Made by a program: the position numbers and the translations under genes. Shown here in pieces: positions 1-8,880 of a stretch of DNA of 64,000 bases (the stretch's first letter is position 1; every line of letters begins with the position of its first letter). The DNA lies in the NCBI RefSeq assembly GCF_024970185.1, contig NZ_CP103965.1, forward strand, positions 926,001 to 990,000. Direction: 5' to 3'. This stretch comes from Pseudomonas sp. N3-W (lineage in GTDB: Bacteria; Pseudomonadota; Gammaproteobacteria; Pseudomonadales; Pseudomonadaceae). The notes beneath the pieces are model-generated. The model did no database searches, was not told the DNA's origin, and saw only the letters and a list, made by a program, of their open reading frames with translations.

Positions 1-466
1 GCGCGGTGCCGCAGCACATGCCGCTGGCATTGTTGGCGACGATGCCGCCGATCTTGCAGGCATTGATCGAAGCCGGGTCGGGGCCGATCTTGCGTCCGAA
101 CGGCGCCAGCCAGGCGTTGGCCTGGGCACCGATCACGCCCGGTTGCAGGCGGATTTGCATGCCCTGGCCGCGAATCTCGCGAGCGCTCCAGTTATCCCCC
201 AATACAATCAGGACCGAGTCACTGATGGCCTGCCCTGAAAGACTGGTGCCAGCCGCACGGAAGGTGACCGGGACCTGGTCCCGTTGCGCCAGTTTCAGCA
301 GCGCCACCACTTCGTCTTCAGACTCGACGCGGATCACCAGTTGCGGGATCAGCCGGTAAAAACTGGCGTCGGTGCCGAAGGCCAGTGTCGACAGGGGATC
401 GTCGAAACGCCGACCTTTCGGGATCAGTTGCTGCGCATCACGCAGGAAAGCCGCGGGTAGGGTCAT
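1..466 (-). CDS. dld: FAD-binding D-lactate dehydrogenase (quinone type), N-terminal part only
   Basis: The reading frame starts at an ATG whose first bases overlap the TGA of lldG (ATGA) and runs off the left edge of the window, leaving about 155 N-terminal residues. The visible part is the start of a PCMH-type FAD-binding domain: a stretch around VIRVESEDEVVALLKLA, then FRAAGTSLSGQA, then GRKIGPDPASINACKIGGI and NNASGMCCG. These are the usual FAD-pyrophosphate contacts of Dld2/GlcD-like flavoenzymes. In pseudomonads a large protein of this family (N-terminal flavin domain plus C-terminal iron-sulphur domain) oxidises D-lactate to pyruvate and passes electrons to quinone. The position at the end of the lldP-lldEFG run supports that substrate. 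The C-terminal half is outside the window, so fusion to an Fe-S domain cannot be confirmed. Confidence 0.82.
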   Translation of the reverse strand, partial: MTLPAAFLRDAQQLIPKGRRFDDPLSTLAFGTDASFYRLIPQLVIRVESEDEVVALLKLAQRDQVPVTFRAAGTSLSGQAISDSVLIVLGDNWSAREIRGQGMQIRLQPGVIGAQANAWLAPFGRKIGPDPASINACKIGGIVANNASGMCCGTA

Positions 467-1134
467 TGGTCCTCCAGGATCAACACCACCAGGTCTTTCG
501 GGCCGTGAGCGCCGTAGGCCAGCACTTGCTCGATGTCGGCGGTTTTGGACGGGCCAGACACCAGCAGGGCATTGGTCGGCATGCCTTGAGCCCACTCGAA
601 CTCCTGCTGCACCTGATAGAAATTGTCACGAATTTCACTGGCCTTGAGCAGGGCGAAATGCACCGGCGGCACCAGGCTCATCAGCCGCGGTTCTTCGCGT
701 GTCGGCCACAGGATCAGACTGCCTGTGGCGGCAATTGCACCGAGGGTGCCGGTCAGGCTGGCGGGTGTGTCGTTAAACAACTCGGCTTTCCATTCCTCTA
801 CCGGTCGGTCGTAGGATTTGAGCGCAGGCAGGTCAGGATTATTCGCCCAATGCTGTGCGATGCGTTGACCGTGCGGCGTAGTCGGTGCGATCAACAGACT
901 GGGTAATCGCCGATCCCGCAGCAGCTGTACCAGCAGCTCGGGCCAGCCTTCACCGGAGCTCAGGTGGATTTCGGTGTGAACCGCTTCCATCAGTTTGCGC
1001 AACTGCGGGATGCGTTGTTCGGCACTGTAAGTGTAGGGCTGGGTCACCAGTTCGACGTCGAAGTTGTCAGGCACTGGTGTGGCGCCGGTCAGACTTGTGC
1101 GCAATTTGGCGAGGATATTTTGCTTGGCGCTCAT
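463..1134 (-). CDS. lldG: L-lactate utilization protein LldG (LUD domain)
   Basis: A 223-residue LUD-domain protein (formerly DUF162, YkgG/LutC type), the small subunit of the LldEFG L-lactate dehydrogenase complex that oxidises L-lactate to pyruvate. The start chosen is the ATG giving MSAKQNILAKL, which overlaps the lldF stop by four bases. An upstream in-frame ATG would add 30 residues encoded inside lldF and is unlikely. Visible family features are GTLGAIAATGSLILW and the conserved stretch PRLMSLVPPVHFALL, followed by ALLVSGPSKTADIE near the C-terminus, typical of LUD domains. The stop overlaps the start of the next gene (ATGA), so translational coupling along lldE-lldF-lldG-dld is likely. 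Confidence 0.88.
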   Translation of the reverse strand: MSAKQNILAKLRTSLTGATPVPDNFDVELVTQPYTYSAEQRIPQLRKLMEAVHTEIHLSSGEGWPELLVQLLRDRRLPSLLIAPTTPHGQRIAQHWANNPDLPALKSYDRPVEEWKAELFNDTPASLTGTLGAIAATGSLILWPTREEPRLMSLVPPVHFALLKASEIRDNFYQVQQEFEWAQGMPTNALLVSGPSKTADIEQVLAYGAHGPKDLVVLILEDQ

Positions 1135-2588
1135 CAACGGTCTCCCTGTTTGGCCAGATGCTCGCGGGCCATGTCGTGCAATGAGCGGGCGGCGGGTTTC
1201 GGCGCGCTGTGATTTTGCGTCCATGGCCCGACGTTGCTCGGTGCGAGGGCGCGCAGGCGTGTGGCGAAGAAGACGAAAAGTCGATAGAGCGTCGGCGAGC
1301 TGTTGAGTCGGGCCCAGGCGTTCCAGATGAAACGTTCTTTGCGCGAATATTTGCTGCCCTGACCGCGCATGACTTGATGCGGGCTGTCCGGGGCCTTGAC
1401 GTTTTCTTCTCGCAGGCGACGCAGCAAGGCCGGGATCGGAATTTTTACCGGGCAGACTTCACCGCAGGCGCCACACAGTGACGACGCGCTCGGATGGTCC
1501 GGGACTTTTGCCAGGCCCACCATGTGCGGCGTGATGATTTTTCCGATAGGGCCAGGGTAAACCTCGCCATAGGCGTGGCCGCCGATTCGGGTGTAGACCG
1601 GGCAATGATTCATGCAGGCGCCGCAGCGGATGCAGTTCAGGGTCTGACGCAATTCACTGTCGGCGAAGGCCTGGCTGCGACCGTTGTCGAGCAATACCAG
1701 GTGCACTTCCTGTGGGCCGTCGAGTTCATGTGCCTTGCGCGGGCCGGAGATCATGTTGACGTAAGTGGTGATCGGCTGGCCGAGGGCGGAGCGGGTCAGC
1801 AGCGACAATAGCGGCACAACGTCGCGCAGGTTTTCAACGACTTTTTCGATGCCGGTGACGGCGATGTGTACCGGCGGCACGGTGGTCGACATGCGCCCGT
1901 TGCCTTCGTTTTCCACCAGCAGCAGAGTGCCGGTTTCGGCCACGGCGAAGTTGACACCGGAGACGCCGATGTCCGCTTCGAAGAATTTCTGCCGCAAGAC
2001 GTTGCGACCGATCTGAATGAGTTGGTCAACGTCCTTGGTGTATTCCACGCCAAGTTTGTCGTGGAACAAGGACGCGACCTGACCGGCATTCTTGTGGATT
2101 GCCGGCATAATAATGTGTGAAGGCTTCTCGTGGTCGAGCTGGACGATGTACTCGCCCATGTCCGATTCCAGGCATTCAATGCCCTGTTCAGCGAGGACAT
2201 GGTTCATCTCCATTTCTTCGCTGACCATCGATTTGCCCTTGATCACTTGCCGCCCCTCGTGAGCGCGGATGATCGAGAGGACGATGCCATTGGCCTCGTC
2301 CACCGTTTCCGCCCAATGCACTGTCACACCGTTGCGGGTCAGGTTCTGTTCAAGCTGTTCGAGCAAGTCGGGCAGCTTGGATAACGCACGGGCGCGGACA
2401 GCATTGCCCAGCACCCGAAGGTGTTCTCTTTCATGGGCATCGCTGAAGGACGCTGCCCGTTTGGTCATCAGTGAATCCATCGCGGTGCGAAAGTTGTTTC
2501 GCAATTGCGTGTCAGCCAAAGCCTCGTGAGCCCGGGCGCGGAAATCTTCTTCTACGGTAACCGTAGGAATAATCGTGGAAGTGCTCAT
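1134..2588 (-). CDS. lldF: L-lactate dehydrogenase iron-sulphur subunit LldF
   Basis: A 484-residue YkgF/LutB-type protein. The N-terminal two thirds is a LUD domain (for example VKGKSM-like IKGKSMVSEEMEMNHVL, GVSGVNFAVAETGTL, PPVHIAVTGIEKVV). The C-terminal third carries two 4Fe-4S clusters, CIRCGACMNHCP at about residues 319-330 and CGACGEVCP at about 372-380. It is the electron-transfer subunit of the LldEFG complex, passing electrons from L-lactate oxidation to the respiratory chain. The start MSTSTIIPTV overlaps the lldE stop by four bases; an upstream ATG adding eight residues within lldE is less likely. A DUF3390-like tail follows the second cluster (KYSRKERFIWNAWARL). Confidence 0.92.
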   Translation of the reverse strand: MSTSTIIPTVTVEEDFRARAHEALADTQLRNNFRTAMDSLMTKRAASFSDAHEREHLRVLGNAVRARALSKLPDLLEQLEQNLTRNGVTVHWAETVDEANGIVLSIIRAHEGRQVIKGKSMVSEEMEMNHVLAEQGIECLESDMGEYIVQLDHEKPSHIIMPAIHKNAGQVASLFHDKLGVEYTKDVDQLIQIGRNVLRQKFFEADIGVSGVNFAVAETGTLLLVENEGNGRMSTTVPPVHIAVTGIEKVVENLRDVVPLLSLLTRSALGQPITTYVNMISGPRKAHELDGPQEVHLVLLDNGRSQAFADSELRQTLNCIRCGACMNHCPVYTRIGGHAYGEVYPGPIGKIITPHMVGLAKVPDHPSASSLCGACGEVCPVKIPIPALLRRLREENVKAPDSPHQVMRGQGSKYSRKERFIWNAWARLNSSPTLYRLFVFFATRLRALAPSNVGPWTQNHSAPKPAARSLHDMAREHLAKQGDR

Positions 2589-3409
2589 CGGGCACCCCCG
2601 GTACGCGTCCACAGGAAGCTGGCCAGGTGTTGACCGCGTAACGCTTCCTTCTGTTTCTCCAGCGAGCCGTTGATGTTCATCAGACAGCCGCAGTCGGCAC
2701 TGAGTACCTGGTGCGCGCCGGACTCCTTCAACGCGCGGGTCTTGTCAGCCACCATCGCGCCGGAAATGTCTGGCATACGGACGCTGAAAGTCCCGCCGAA
2801 GCCACAGCATTCACTTTCGTGGCTGTGATCAACGCGCTCCACGTTGCTCAACTGCGCCAACAGCTCGCGGCCATGCAGGTGGGTATTCATTTCACGGCGT
2901 GCCGAACACGAGGTGTGCAGCGCCACCTTGACCGGTTCACCGCTGTCCTTGAGCTGCACCTTGCAGACAAACAGCAGGAATTCGGCCAGCTCGTAGGTTC
3001 GGGCGGCCAGGGCCTGAACCTGTTTCAGCGTGTCCGGTTCGTCCTTGAACAGGTCGGCATAGTGCTCACGCAACATGCCGGCACAAGATCCCGACGGCAC
3101 CACCACCGGATAGTCCCCGGCGAACAGTGCCAGTTGCGAGCGCGCCACGCTGCGGGCCTGTTTGGTGTAACCCGAGGTGTAGGCCGGTTGTCCGCAGCAG
3201 CTTTGCCCTTGTGGATACTCGACACGAATGCCTTCGCGCTCCAGCAAGTGAATCGCGTCCATTCCGGCTTGCGGGTAGAACAAATCCACCACGCAAGTCC
3301 CGAACAAATAGACCCGCGACGGTTTCTCGTTGGGGTATTGCCGAGGCTCGGGCAGTGGCGGGGCGACACGGGTCGCGTTCGGCACAGCGTTGTAAAAAAG
3401 CTCGCTCAT
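2585..3409 (-). CDS. lldE: L-lactate dehydrogenase subunit LldE (CCG domains)
   Basis: A 274-residue protein with two cysteine-rich CCG domains: C39 with CCG at 71-73, and C168 with CCG at 201-203. It is the YkgE/LutA member of the LldEFG complex. CCG domains in this family bind an iron-sulphur cluster at the interface with the lactate-oxidising and electron-transfer subunits. The ATG start follows a plausible ribosome site. The gene heads a tightly overlapping set (lldE-lldF-lldG-dld, each junction ATGA). A 150-base gap with a strong hairpin separates it from lldP upstream. An FMN-type lldD gene, which often sits here in pseudomonads, is not present. Confidence 0.9.
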   Translation of the reverse strand: MSELFYNAVPNATRVAPPLPEPRQYPNEKPSRVYLFGTCVVDLFYPQAGMDAIHLLEREGIRVEYPQGQSCCGQPAYTSGYTKQARSVARSQLALFAGDYPVVVPSGSCAGMLREHYADLFKDEPDTLKQVQALAARTYELAEFLLFVCKVQLKDSGEPVKVALHTSCSARREMNTHLHGRELLAQLSNVERVDHSHESECCGFGGTFSVRMPDISGAMVADKTRALKESGAHQVLSADCGCLMNINGSLEKQKEALRGQHLASFLWTRTGGAR

Positions 3410-3449
3410 CAGGCGTGTCTCCGGGTGGTCCCGGTTATCCGTCCGTTGA

Positions 3450-3485
3450 GGCTGCTGAATATAAAGAGAGTTTCTTTCAGCAGCC
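3450..3485. other. Intercistronic hairpin between lldP and lldE
   Basis: A perfect 10-base inverted repeat, GGCTGCTGAA and TTCAGCAGCC, separated by 16 AT-rich bases lies in the gap between lldP and lldE. There is no T-tract on the lldP-lldE coding strand, so it is more likely an mRNA-stability or processing element than a terminator. Nearby, at 3510-3541, a weaker hairpin (GACGC/GCGTC core) is followed by six T on the plus strand, which would terminate antisense rather than operon transcription. Function is inference. Confidence 0.5.
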
Positions 3486-3559
3486 TTACAGACCCGGTTG
3501 TGAATAGCTGACGCCGGAATCGTGGTCCAGCGTCGGTTTTTTCCGTGTTGCTTGTAGCT

Positions 3560-5254
3560 TTAGTGCACCAGCATGCCGGTGAACCAGTAAGCCTGAGCCA
3601 GGGTGATCAGACCGACAATCGTTGCAAAGAATAGGCTGTGCTTGAGGGTGAAGCGGAACAGATCCGACTCCTTGCCCACCAGGCCCGTTGCGGCGCAGGC
3701 CACGGCGATCGATTGCGGCGAAATCATTTTGCCGGTCACGCCGCCACTGGTATTCGCCGCCACCAGCAACACATCGTTGACACCGATCTGGTGCGCGGTG
3801 GTCGCTTGCAGCGAACTGAAGAGCGCGTTGGAAGAGGTGTCGGAGCCTGTCAGGAACACGCCTAGCCAACCCAGGAACGGTGAGAAGAACGGGAACGCCG
3901 CGCCCGTTGCCGCCAGCACCAGGGCCATGGTCGAAGACATCCCTGAATAGTTGGTAACAAAGGCAAATGCCAACACCATGCCGATGGACAAAATTGGCCA
4001 TCTCAGTTCGTAGAGGGTTTCTTTAAAAGTGGTAAGACCAGTTTTAAAATTGATCTTCAGCACCAGCATCGAGATCAGCGCGGAGAAGAAAATCGCCGTG
4101 CCGGTAGCGGAAATCGGATCGAGTTTGAACACGGCTGGAATGGCCGTCGGCGTGGTTACGATCGGCGCCACCTTGATCACCAGTTGATCAAGGTGCGGGA
4201 TGGCGAAGTTGAATACCGAGCTGTACATCGCGCCGCCAGCGGCGAACATCGCCTTGAACGGTTTCAGGGTCCAGATAGTGACCAGCACAGTGAGGATCAG
4301 GAACGGCGACCAGGCCTTGAAAATGTCCAGCAGGCTGTAGGGCGATGCCACGCTGGTGCGCGGCTGGCCGAAACCGCCGACGCTGGCGGTGACGGTTGCG
4401 CCAGCCGTGGCGCCGGCAATCTGTGCGCCGGCAGTGCGTTTTGGCTGCCAGACTTTCAGGAACAGCGTCAGGGAAATCAGGCTGACCAGCGCCGAAGTGA
4501 TGTCCGGCAGTTCAGGGCCGATGAAGTTCGAGGTGAAATACTGGGTAACGGCAAAACTCAAACCGGCAACCAGTGCTGCTGGCCAGGTTTCGCGCACGCC
4601 ACGCATGCCGTCCATCATGAACACCAGCCAGAACGGCACGAACAGTGACAGCAGTGGCAGTTGGCGACCGGTCATGGCGCCGATCTTGAAGGCGTCGATG
4701 CCGGTCACTTGCCCGGCGACGATGATCGGGATGCCCAGCGCACCGAATGCGACCGGCGCGGTGTTGGCGATCAGGCACAAACCTGCGGCGTACAGCGGGT
4801 TGAAGCCCAGCCCTACCAGCAGCGCGGCGGTAATCGCCACCGGCGCACCGAAACCGGCGGCACCCTCCAGGAACGCGCCGAAGCAGAAGCCGATCAGCAG
4901 CACTTGCAGGCGTTGGTCGTCGGTGATCGACAGCACTGAGCTGCGGATCACTTCGAACTGACCGCTCTTGACCGTCAGTTTGTAGAGGAATACCGCTGCG
5001 ACAATGATCCAGGCAATCGGCCACAGGCCATAGGCAAAGCCATACCCGGCAGCAGCGAAGGCCATGTCGACCGGCATCTGGAAGGCGAAAATGGCGACGG
5101 CGATGGCCAGTGCCAGCGTGATGCTGCCGGCCACGTGGCCTTTGAGGCGGAATACGGCCAGAGCCAGGAAAAAGAAAACGATGGGAATGACGGCCGCGAG
5201 CGCGGACACGCCGAGACTGCCGAGCGGGCTGTAGAGCTGTTGCCAGGTTTGCAT
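3560..5254 (-). CDS. lldP: L-lactate permease
   Basis: A 564-residue LctP-family transporter, the usual length for the family, with about 12-14 hydrophobic segments. It starts with the conserved [20 protein letters not shown] and includes [19 protein letters not shown] and [19 protein letters not shown], which are family hallmarks. It imports lactate with a proton across the inner membrane. It is the first gene of the leftward lactate operon, and its promoter region is shared with the divergent regulator lldR. The palindromic operator at 5306-5322 lies about 50 bases upstream of the start, so repression by LldR relieved by lactate is the expected control (family knowledge from pseudomonads). 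Confidence 0.95.
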   Translation of the reverse strand: MQTWQQLYSPLGSLGVSALAAVIPIVFFFLALAVFRLKGHVAGSITLALAIAVAIFAFQMPVDMAFAAAGYGFAYGLWPIAWIIVAAVFLYKLTVKSGQFEVIRSSVLSITDDQRLQVLLIGFCFGAFLEGAAGFGAPVAITAALLVGLGFNPLYAAGLCLIANTAPVAFGALGIPIIVAGQVTGIDAFKIGAMTGRQLPLLSLFVPFWLVFMMDGMRGVRETWPAALVAGLSFAVTQYFTSNFIGPELPDITSALVSLISLTLFLKVWQPKRTAGAQIAGATAGATVTASVGGFGQPRTSVASPYSLLDIFKAWSPFLILTVLVTIWTLKPFKAMFAAGGAMYSSVFNFAIPHLDQLVIKVAPIVTTPTAIPAVFKLDPISATGTAIFFSALISMLVLKINFKTGLTTFKETLYELRWPILSIGMVLAFAFVTNYSGMSSTMALVLAATGAAFPFFSPFLGWLGVFLTGSDTSSNALFSSLQATTAHQIGVNDVLLVAANTSGGVTGKMISPQSIAVACAATGLVGKESDLFRFTLKHSLFFATIVGLITLAQAYWFTGMLVH

Positions 5255-5305
5255 ATGGGGTGGCCCCTAATTGTTGTTGGTCAGGCACTGTCAGCGTTCT
5301 TGGTT

Positions 5306-5322
5306 AATTGGTAATACCAATT
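5306..5322. promoter_or_regulatory. Probable LldR operator
   Basis: AATTGGTAATACCAATT is a perfect palindrome of two 8-base arms around one central base. It contains the TTGGT-N3-ACCAA core expected for FadR-subfamily GntR regulators (TNGT-N3-ACNA). It lies in the divergent lldP-lldR intergenic region, closer to lldP. That it binds LldR is inference from position and family. Confidence 0.8.
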
Positions 5323-5515
5323 TACAATCGCTGTTGGCTAGGGTAAAAGCCTTGTGTGGGGTGTGTCAATTTGTCGCCCTGAAACTTTTGTCGAATAAGC
5401 GGTGCAGAGCGCATCTGATCCGCTCGATCAAGTGCGTTCTGGTAGGTGCTGGCGCAACGTCAATAGGCCAGAATAGAGAGCCCGGCGAGCTGCCGGGATC
5501 GTGGAGAAATGAGTT

Positions 5516-6283
5516 ATGGGGTTTGATCAGATTCGTCAGCGCCGTCTGTCTGACGATATTGTCGAGCGGCTTGAGGGAATGATCCTCGAGGGCACGCTCA
5601 CGTCCGGTGAGCGTCTGCCGGCTGAACGCGCGCTGGCCGAGCAGTTCGGCGTGTCACGCCCCTCGCTGCGCGAAGCAATTCAGAAGCTGGCGGCCAAAGG
5701 CTTGCTGGTCAGTCGTCAGGGTGGCGGCAATTATGTAGTGGATTCGTTGGGTTCGACGTTCAGCGATCCGCTTTTGCATCTGTTGGAAAGCAACCCTGAG
5801 GCCCAGCGCGATTTGCTGGAGTTTCGTCATACCCTGGAAGCGTCTTGCGCCTACTACGCAGCGTTGCGCGCCACCGATGTCGATCGTGAACGGCTGACGG
5901 CAGCGTTTGAAGAATTGCAGGATTGCTATTCGCGCCACGACGAGGTGAGTCGAGTGGAGGAAGGCGCGGCGGATGCGAAATTTCATCTGGCGATTGCCGA
6001 AGCCAGTCATAACGCGGTGTTGCTGCACACCATTCGTGGGCTGTTCGACCTGCTCAAGCGCAACGTGGTGACCAACATCGGCGGCATGTACAAGCAGCGT
6101 ACCGAGACGCGCGACATGCTGATCAGTCAGCACCGGGAGTTGTACCTGGCGATTATCGAAGGGCGGGCGGAGCAGGCGCGGGAAATTTCCAGCCGACACA
6201 TCTTGTATGTGCAGGAAGTGCTGGAAGAGGTGCGTCAGGAAGTGCAGCGCATGGCTCGGGCGGAGCGGCGCAAGGGGATGTAG
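5516..6283 (+). CDS. lldR: GntR-family lactate-responsive regulator LldR (FadR subfamily)
   Basis: A 255-residue regulator. The N-terminal winged helix-turn-helix covers about residues 8-75, with LPAERALAEQFGVSRPSLRE and the wing RQGGGNYV. The C-terminal FCD domain (about 95-225) contains the metal/ligand positions expected for the family, in DAKFHLAIAEASHN, QHRELYLAI and the late ISSRHI. It is transcribed away from lldP and shares its promoter region. In pseudomonads such proteins repress the lactate genes until L- or D-lactate binds. The ATG is preceded by GGAGAAATGAGTT, a reasonable ribosome site. PdhR or GlcC are close paralogues; the neighbourhood decides for LldR. Confidence 0.9.
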   Translation: MGFDQIRQRRLSDDIVERLEGMILEGTLTSGERLPAERALAEQFGVSRPSLREAIQKLAAKGLLVSRQGGGNYVVDSLGSTFSDPLLHLLESNPEAQRDLLEFRHTLEASCAYYAALRATDVDRERLTAAFEELQDCYSRHDEVSRVEEGAADAKFHLAIAEASHNAVLLHTIRGLFDLLKRNVVTNIGGMYKQRTETRDMLISQHRELYLAIIEGRAEQAREISSRHILYVQEVLEEVRQEVQRMARAERRKGM

Positions 6284-6293
6284 CGTCAGATTA

Positions 6294-6411
6294 TTGTGGC
6301 GAGGAAGCTTGCTCCCGCTGGGGCGCGAAGCGGCCCTCGTTTGTCGCCGCCATCTCGAAAAATGCCGGCGACTGCTTCGCAGCCGAGCGGGAGCAAGCTC
6401 CCTCGCCACAA
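6294..6411. repeat. REPIN: inverted pair of GTGGCGAGG...CTTGCTCCCGC palindromes
   Basis: Two copies of a REP-like element (about 26 bases, core GAGCTTGCTCCCGC) face each other across about 65 bases between the convergent lldR and smpB genes. The left copy reads TTGTGGCGAGGAAGCTTGCT and the right copy is its inverse with one base changed (GAGGAAG against GAGGGAG). Each copy also forms its own GGGAGC/GCTCCC hairpin. This doublet structure is typical of REPINs in fluorescens-group genomes, which are mobilised in trans by RAYT transposases; no RAYT gene is in this window. Confidence 0.85.
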
Positions 6412-6433
6412 GACCCGCGGTCAGGCTGGAAGA

Positions 6434-6916
6434 TTAATCTTCCTTGCCCTTGTTCCGCACTGCGCGCTGCAATTCGCGACCGGCATCGCGTTCGCGTTCG
6501 GTATCGCGCTTGTCGTATTCCTTCTTGCCCTTGCCCAGAGCGATCTCGCACTTGACCATGTGCTTGCTCCAGTACCAGGACAGGCACACGCAGGCATAAC
6601 CCTTTTGCTGCACGGCAGCGGCCAGCTTTTCCAGCTCGCGCCGGTTGAGCAGCAATTTGCGGGTGCGGGTCGGGTCAGCAATGACGTGGGTGCTGGCGGT
6701 CATCAGAGGCGTAATGTGGCTGCCGAGCAGCCAGGCTTCGCCATCCTTGAGCAGCACGTAACTGTCGACCAGTTGCAGCTTGCTTGCCCGCAGACTTTTT
6801 ACTTCCCAGCCGGCCAGGACCAGACCAGCCTCGAACCGATGTTCGATGAAGTAATCGTGTCGCGCCTTTTTATTTTGCGCGATGGTCCCTGTTGGGTGTT
6901 TCTTCTGTTTAGCCAT
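6434..6916 (-). CDS. smpB: SsrA-binding protein SmpB
   Basis: A 160-residue tmRNA partner protein. It carries tmRNA (SsrA) to ribosomes stalled at mRNA ends. The sequence shows the family signature [19 protein letters not shown], then GWEVKSLRA, then the basic tail after [19 protein letters not shown]. The start [10 protein letters not shown] is chosen; a longer frame with 58 more N-terminal residues lacks homology and reads into the neighbouring promoter region. The ssrA gene itself is not in the window. The gene is divergent from the sodium symporter and convergent with lldR. Confidence 0.97.
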   Translation of the reverse strand: MAKQKKHPTGTIAQNKKARHDYFIEHRFEAGLVLAGWEVKSLRASKLQLVDSYVLLKDGEAWLLGSHITPLMTASTHVIADPTRTRKLLLNRRELEKLAAAVQQKGYACVCLSWYWSKHMVKCEIALGKGKKEYDKRDTERERDAGRELQRAVRNKGKED

Positions 6917-7034
6917 AGGGGCGGCATTATAGGGAGTTGCACGCGAGTCGGCTACGGTATCGCTACGTGCTTGAGCAGGTTGATTGAATCCCGGACAATG
7001 CGGCCTCTTTTTCGAACGCTTGGGCGTGATAACG

Positions 7035-8438
7035 ATGTCGACAGAAAAGGTTTCTGTCCACGGCAGTTGGGCTAGCCGTTGGGTCTTCATACTCGCCGCG
7101 ACCGGTTCGGCCGTTGGGCTGGGTAGTATATGGAAATTCCCCTACATGGTCGGCGTCTATGGCGGCGGCGCGTTCGTGTTGATGTTTCTGGTCTGTATTG
7201 CACTGATCGGGGTGCCGGTCATGCTGGCCGAAACCCTGATTGGCCGGCGCGCCCGGCAAAGCCCGGCCAATGCCTTGAAGGTGCTGGCGGTGGAGGCGGG
7301 GCACTCGGGCAAATGGTCCTGGGGGGCCTTCGCCGGGATGATCACGGCGCTGCTGATCCTGTCTTTCTATAGCGTGGTCGGCGGCTGGTCGCTGGATTAC
7401 ATCATCGACATGGGCCGTGGCGACTTTCAAGGCGTGACGGCAGATCAGGTTGGCGCCTACTTTGGCAATGTGATCTCTGATCCGTGGCGCCTGACACTTT
7501 GGCACACAATATTCATGGTGCTGTCGGCCGTGGTGATTGCCAAGGGCGTGGTCGCCGGCCTGGAGCGCAGTCTGCGCATCATGATGCCGCTGCTGTTCGT
7601 GATGGTTATCGTGCTGTTGGGTTACAGCATGACCACCGGCCACTTCATGGAGGGCGTGCATTTCATGTTCGATTTCCACCCGGAGAAAGTCCTCGACGGC
7701 TTGCTGCCGGCCATGGGGCACGCATTCTTCTCCCTGAGCGTGGGCGTGGGGTCGATCATGATCTACGGCGCCTACATGCCGAAGAACTCGTCGATTTCCG
7801 GCACCGTCGTCGGCGTCGCGTTGCTCGACACCTTTGTTTCTCTGGTGGCCGGTCTGGCGTTGTTTCCGATTGTGTTCGCTGCGGGCCTGAACCCGAGCGA
7901 AGGTCCGGGCCTGATGTTCGTCAGCCTGCCATTTGCCTTTGGTAACGTCGCGTTCGGCCAGTTGATGGGCGTGGTGTTCTTTGTCCTGGTGGCGGTTGCC
8001 GCGTGGAGTTCTGCGATCTCCCTGCTGGAGCCGATGGTGGCCTACCTGGTCGAGCGCACTAAAGTCAGCCGCGCCTGGGTGACATTCTGGTTGGCGTTTA
8101 CGTGCTGGTTTTTCGGTTTGGGCACGGTGTTTTCCTTCAATATCTGGAAGGAAGCCAAATTTTTCGTGAACGAAGGCGGGATGTTCCATCTCTACCAATG
8201 GGGCGCTGCCGGCGGGCTGGACTTCTTTGGGGTAATCGATTTCTTCACCTCGCGGATCATGTTGCCACTCGGTGGTTTGTGTTTCGTGGTGTTTGCAGGC
8301 TGGATAATGGGGCGTGAGGCGGTGCGTGACGAGTTGTCGATTCGCAGCCCGGCCCTGTTTGCCCTGTCCCTGTTTTTGATGCGCTATGTGGCGCCCATCG
8401 GCATTCTCGTAGTATTTGCCGCCCAGCTGTGGAAGTGA
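7035..8438 (+). CDS. Sodium-dependent transporter, neurotransmitter:sodium symporter (NSS/SNF) family
   Basis: A 467-residue inner-membrane protein with about 11-12 transmembrane helices. The first helix carries the NSS signature [15 protein letters not shown] with the following GGGAFVLMF, which forms the Na+/substrate site in the LeuT fold. Later features are [17 protein letters not shown] and the paired serines in SFYSVVGGW. Bacterial members import amino acids or related amines with Na+; the substrate here cannot be told. The start [10 protein letters not shown] is preferred to an upstream ATG adding 17 residues that overlaps the smpB promoter region. It ends eight bases before ratA, so the two may be co-transcribed. 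Confidence 0.88.
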   Translation: MSTEKVSVHGSWASRWVFILAATGSAVGLGSIWKFPYMVGVYGGGAFVLMFLVCIALIGVPVMLAETLIGRRARQSPANALKVLAVEAGHSGKWSWGAFAGMITALLILSFYSVVGGWSLDYIIDMGRGDFQGVTADQVGAYFGNVISDPWRLTLWHTIFMVLSAVVIAKGVVAGLERSLRIMMPLLFVMVIVLLGYSMTTGHFMEGVHFMFDFHPEKVLDGLLPAMGHAFFSLSVGVGSIMIYGAYMPKNSSISGTVVGVALLDTFVSLVAGLALFPIVFAAGLNPSEGPGLMFVSLPFAFGNVAFGQLMGVVFFVLVAVAAWSSAISLLEPMVAYLVERTKVSRAWVTFWLAFTCWFFGLGTVFSFNIWKEAKFFVNEGGMFHLYQWGAAGGLDFFGVIDFFTSRIMLPLGGLCFVVFAGWIMGREAVRDELSIRSPALFALSLFLMRYVAPIGILVVFAAQLWK

Positions 8439-8445
8439 CGCTGAC

Positions 8446-8880
8446 ATGACGACACACATTCAACGTTCGGCCCTGCTGCCGTATCCGGCGCAGGCGCTGT
8501 ATGACCTGGTCAATGACGTGGCTCGCTACCCTGAGTTTTTGCCGTGGTGCTCGGCTGCCGAAGTCCTTGAAAGCTCCCCTGAGCACATGCGTGCCAGCGT
8601 TGGCGTGGCCAAGGGCGGGCTCAGTCAACACTTCGTGACGCGCAATACGCTGGTGCCGGGGCAGTCGATCGAGATGAATCTCGAAGAGGGGCCGTTCAAC
8701 CAGTTGCACGGCGTCTGGGTGTTCAAGCCTTTGGGCGAGAAGGCCTGCAAGATCAGCCTGGACCTGTCGTTCGATTATGCCGGGCCACTGGTTCGCGCAA
8801 CGTTGGGGCCTTTGTTCAATCAGGCCGCCAATACGCTGGTGGACGCGTTCTGTCAGCGTGCCAAGCAGATTCATGGTTGA
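8446..8880 (+). CDS. ratA: RatA-like START/COQ10-domain protein
   Basis: A 144-residue single-domain protein of the polyketide cyclase/START superfamily. It opens with IQRSALLPYPAQALYDLVND and has the characteristic RYPEFLPWC and EMNLEEGPFNQLHGVW. The E. coli member RatA (YfjG) blocks 50S-30S association when overproduced. The eukaryotic homologue Coq10 is a ubiquinone-binding factor, so a quinone role is the alternative. The start MTTHIQRS is chosen because homology begins there. The stop codon lies inside the start region of rnfH (overlap of eight bases), a linkage shared with other gammaproteobacteria. Confidence 0.88.
   Translation: MTTHIQRSALLPYPAQALYDLVNDVARYPEFLPWCSAAEVLESSPEHMRASVGVAKGGLSQHFVTRNTLVPGQSIEMNLEEGPFNQLHGVWVFKPLGEKACKISLDLSFDYAGPLVRATLGPLFNQAANTLVDAFCQRAKQIHG

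Noticed and set aside
5271..5582. 103-codon frame through the lldP-lldR promoter region
   Set aside because: It crosses the operator and the lldR start and has no protein-like features.
6963..8459. 498-codon frame opposite the sodium symporter
   Set aside because: His/Gln-rich shadow without domains; the symporter frame has clear NSS motifs.
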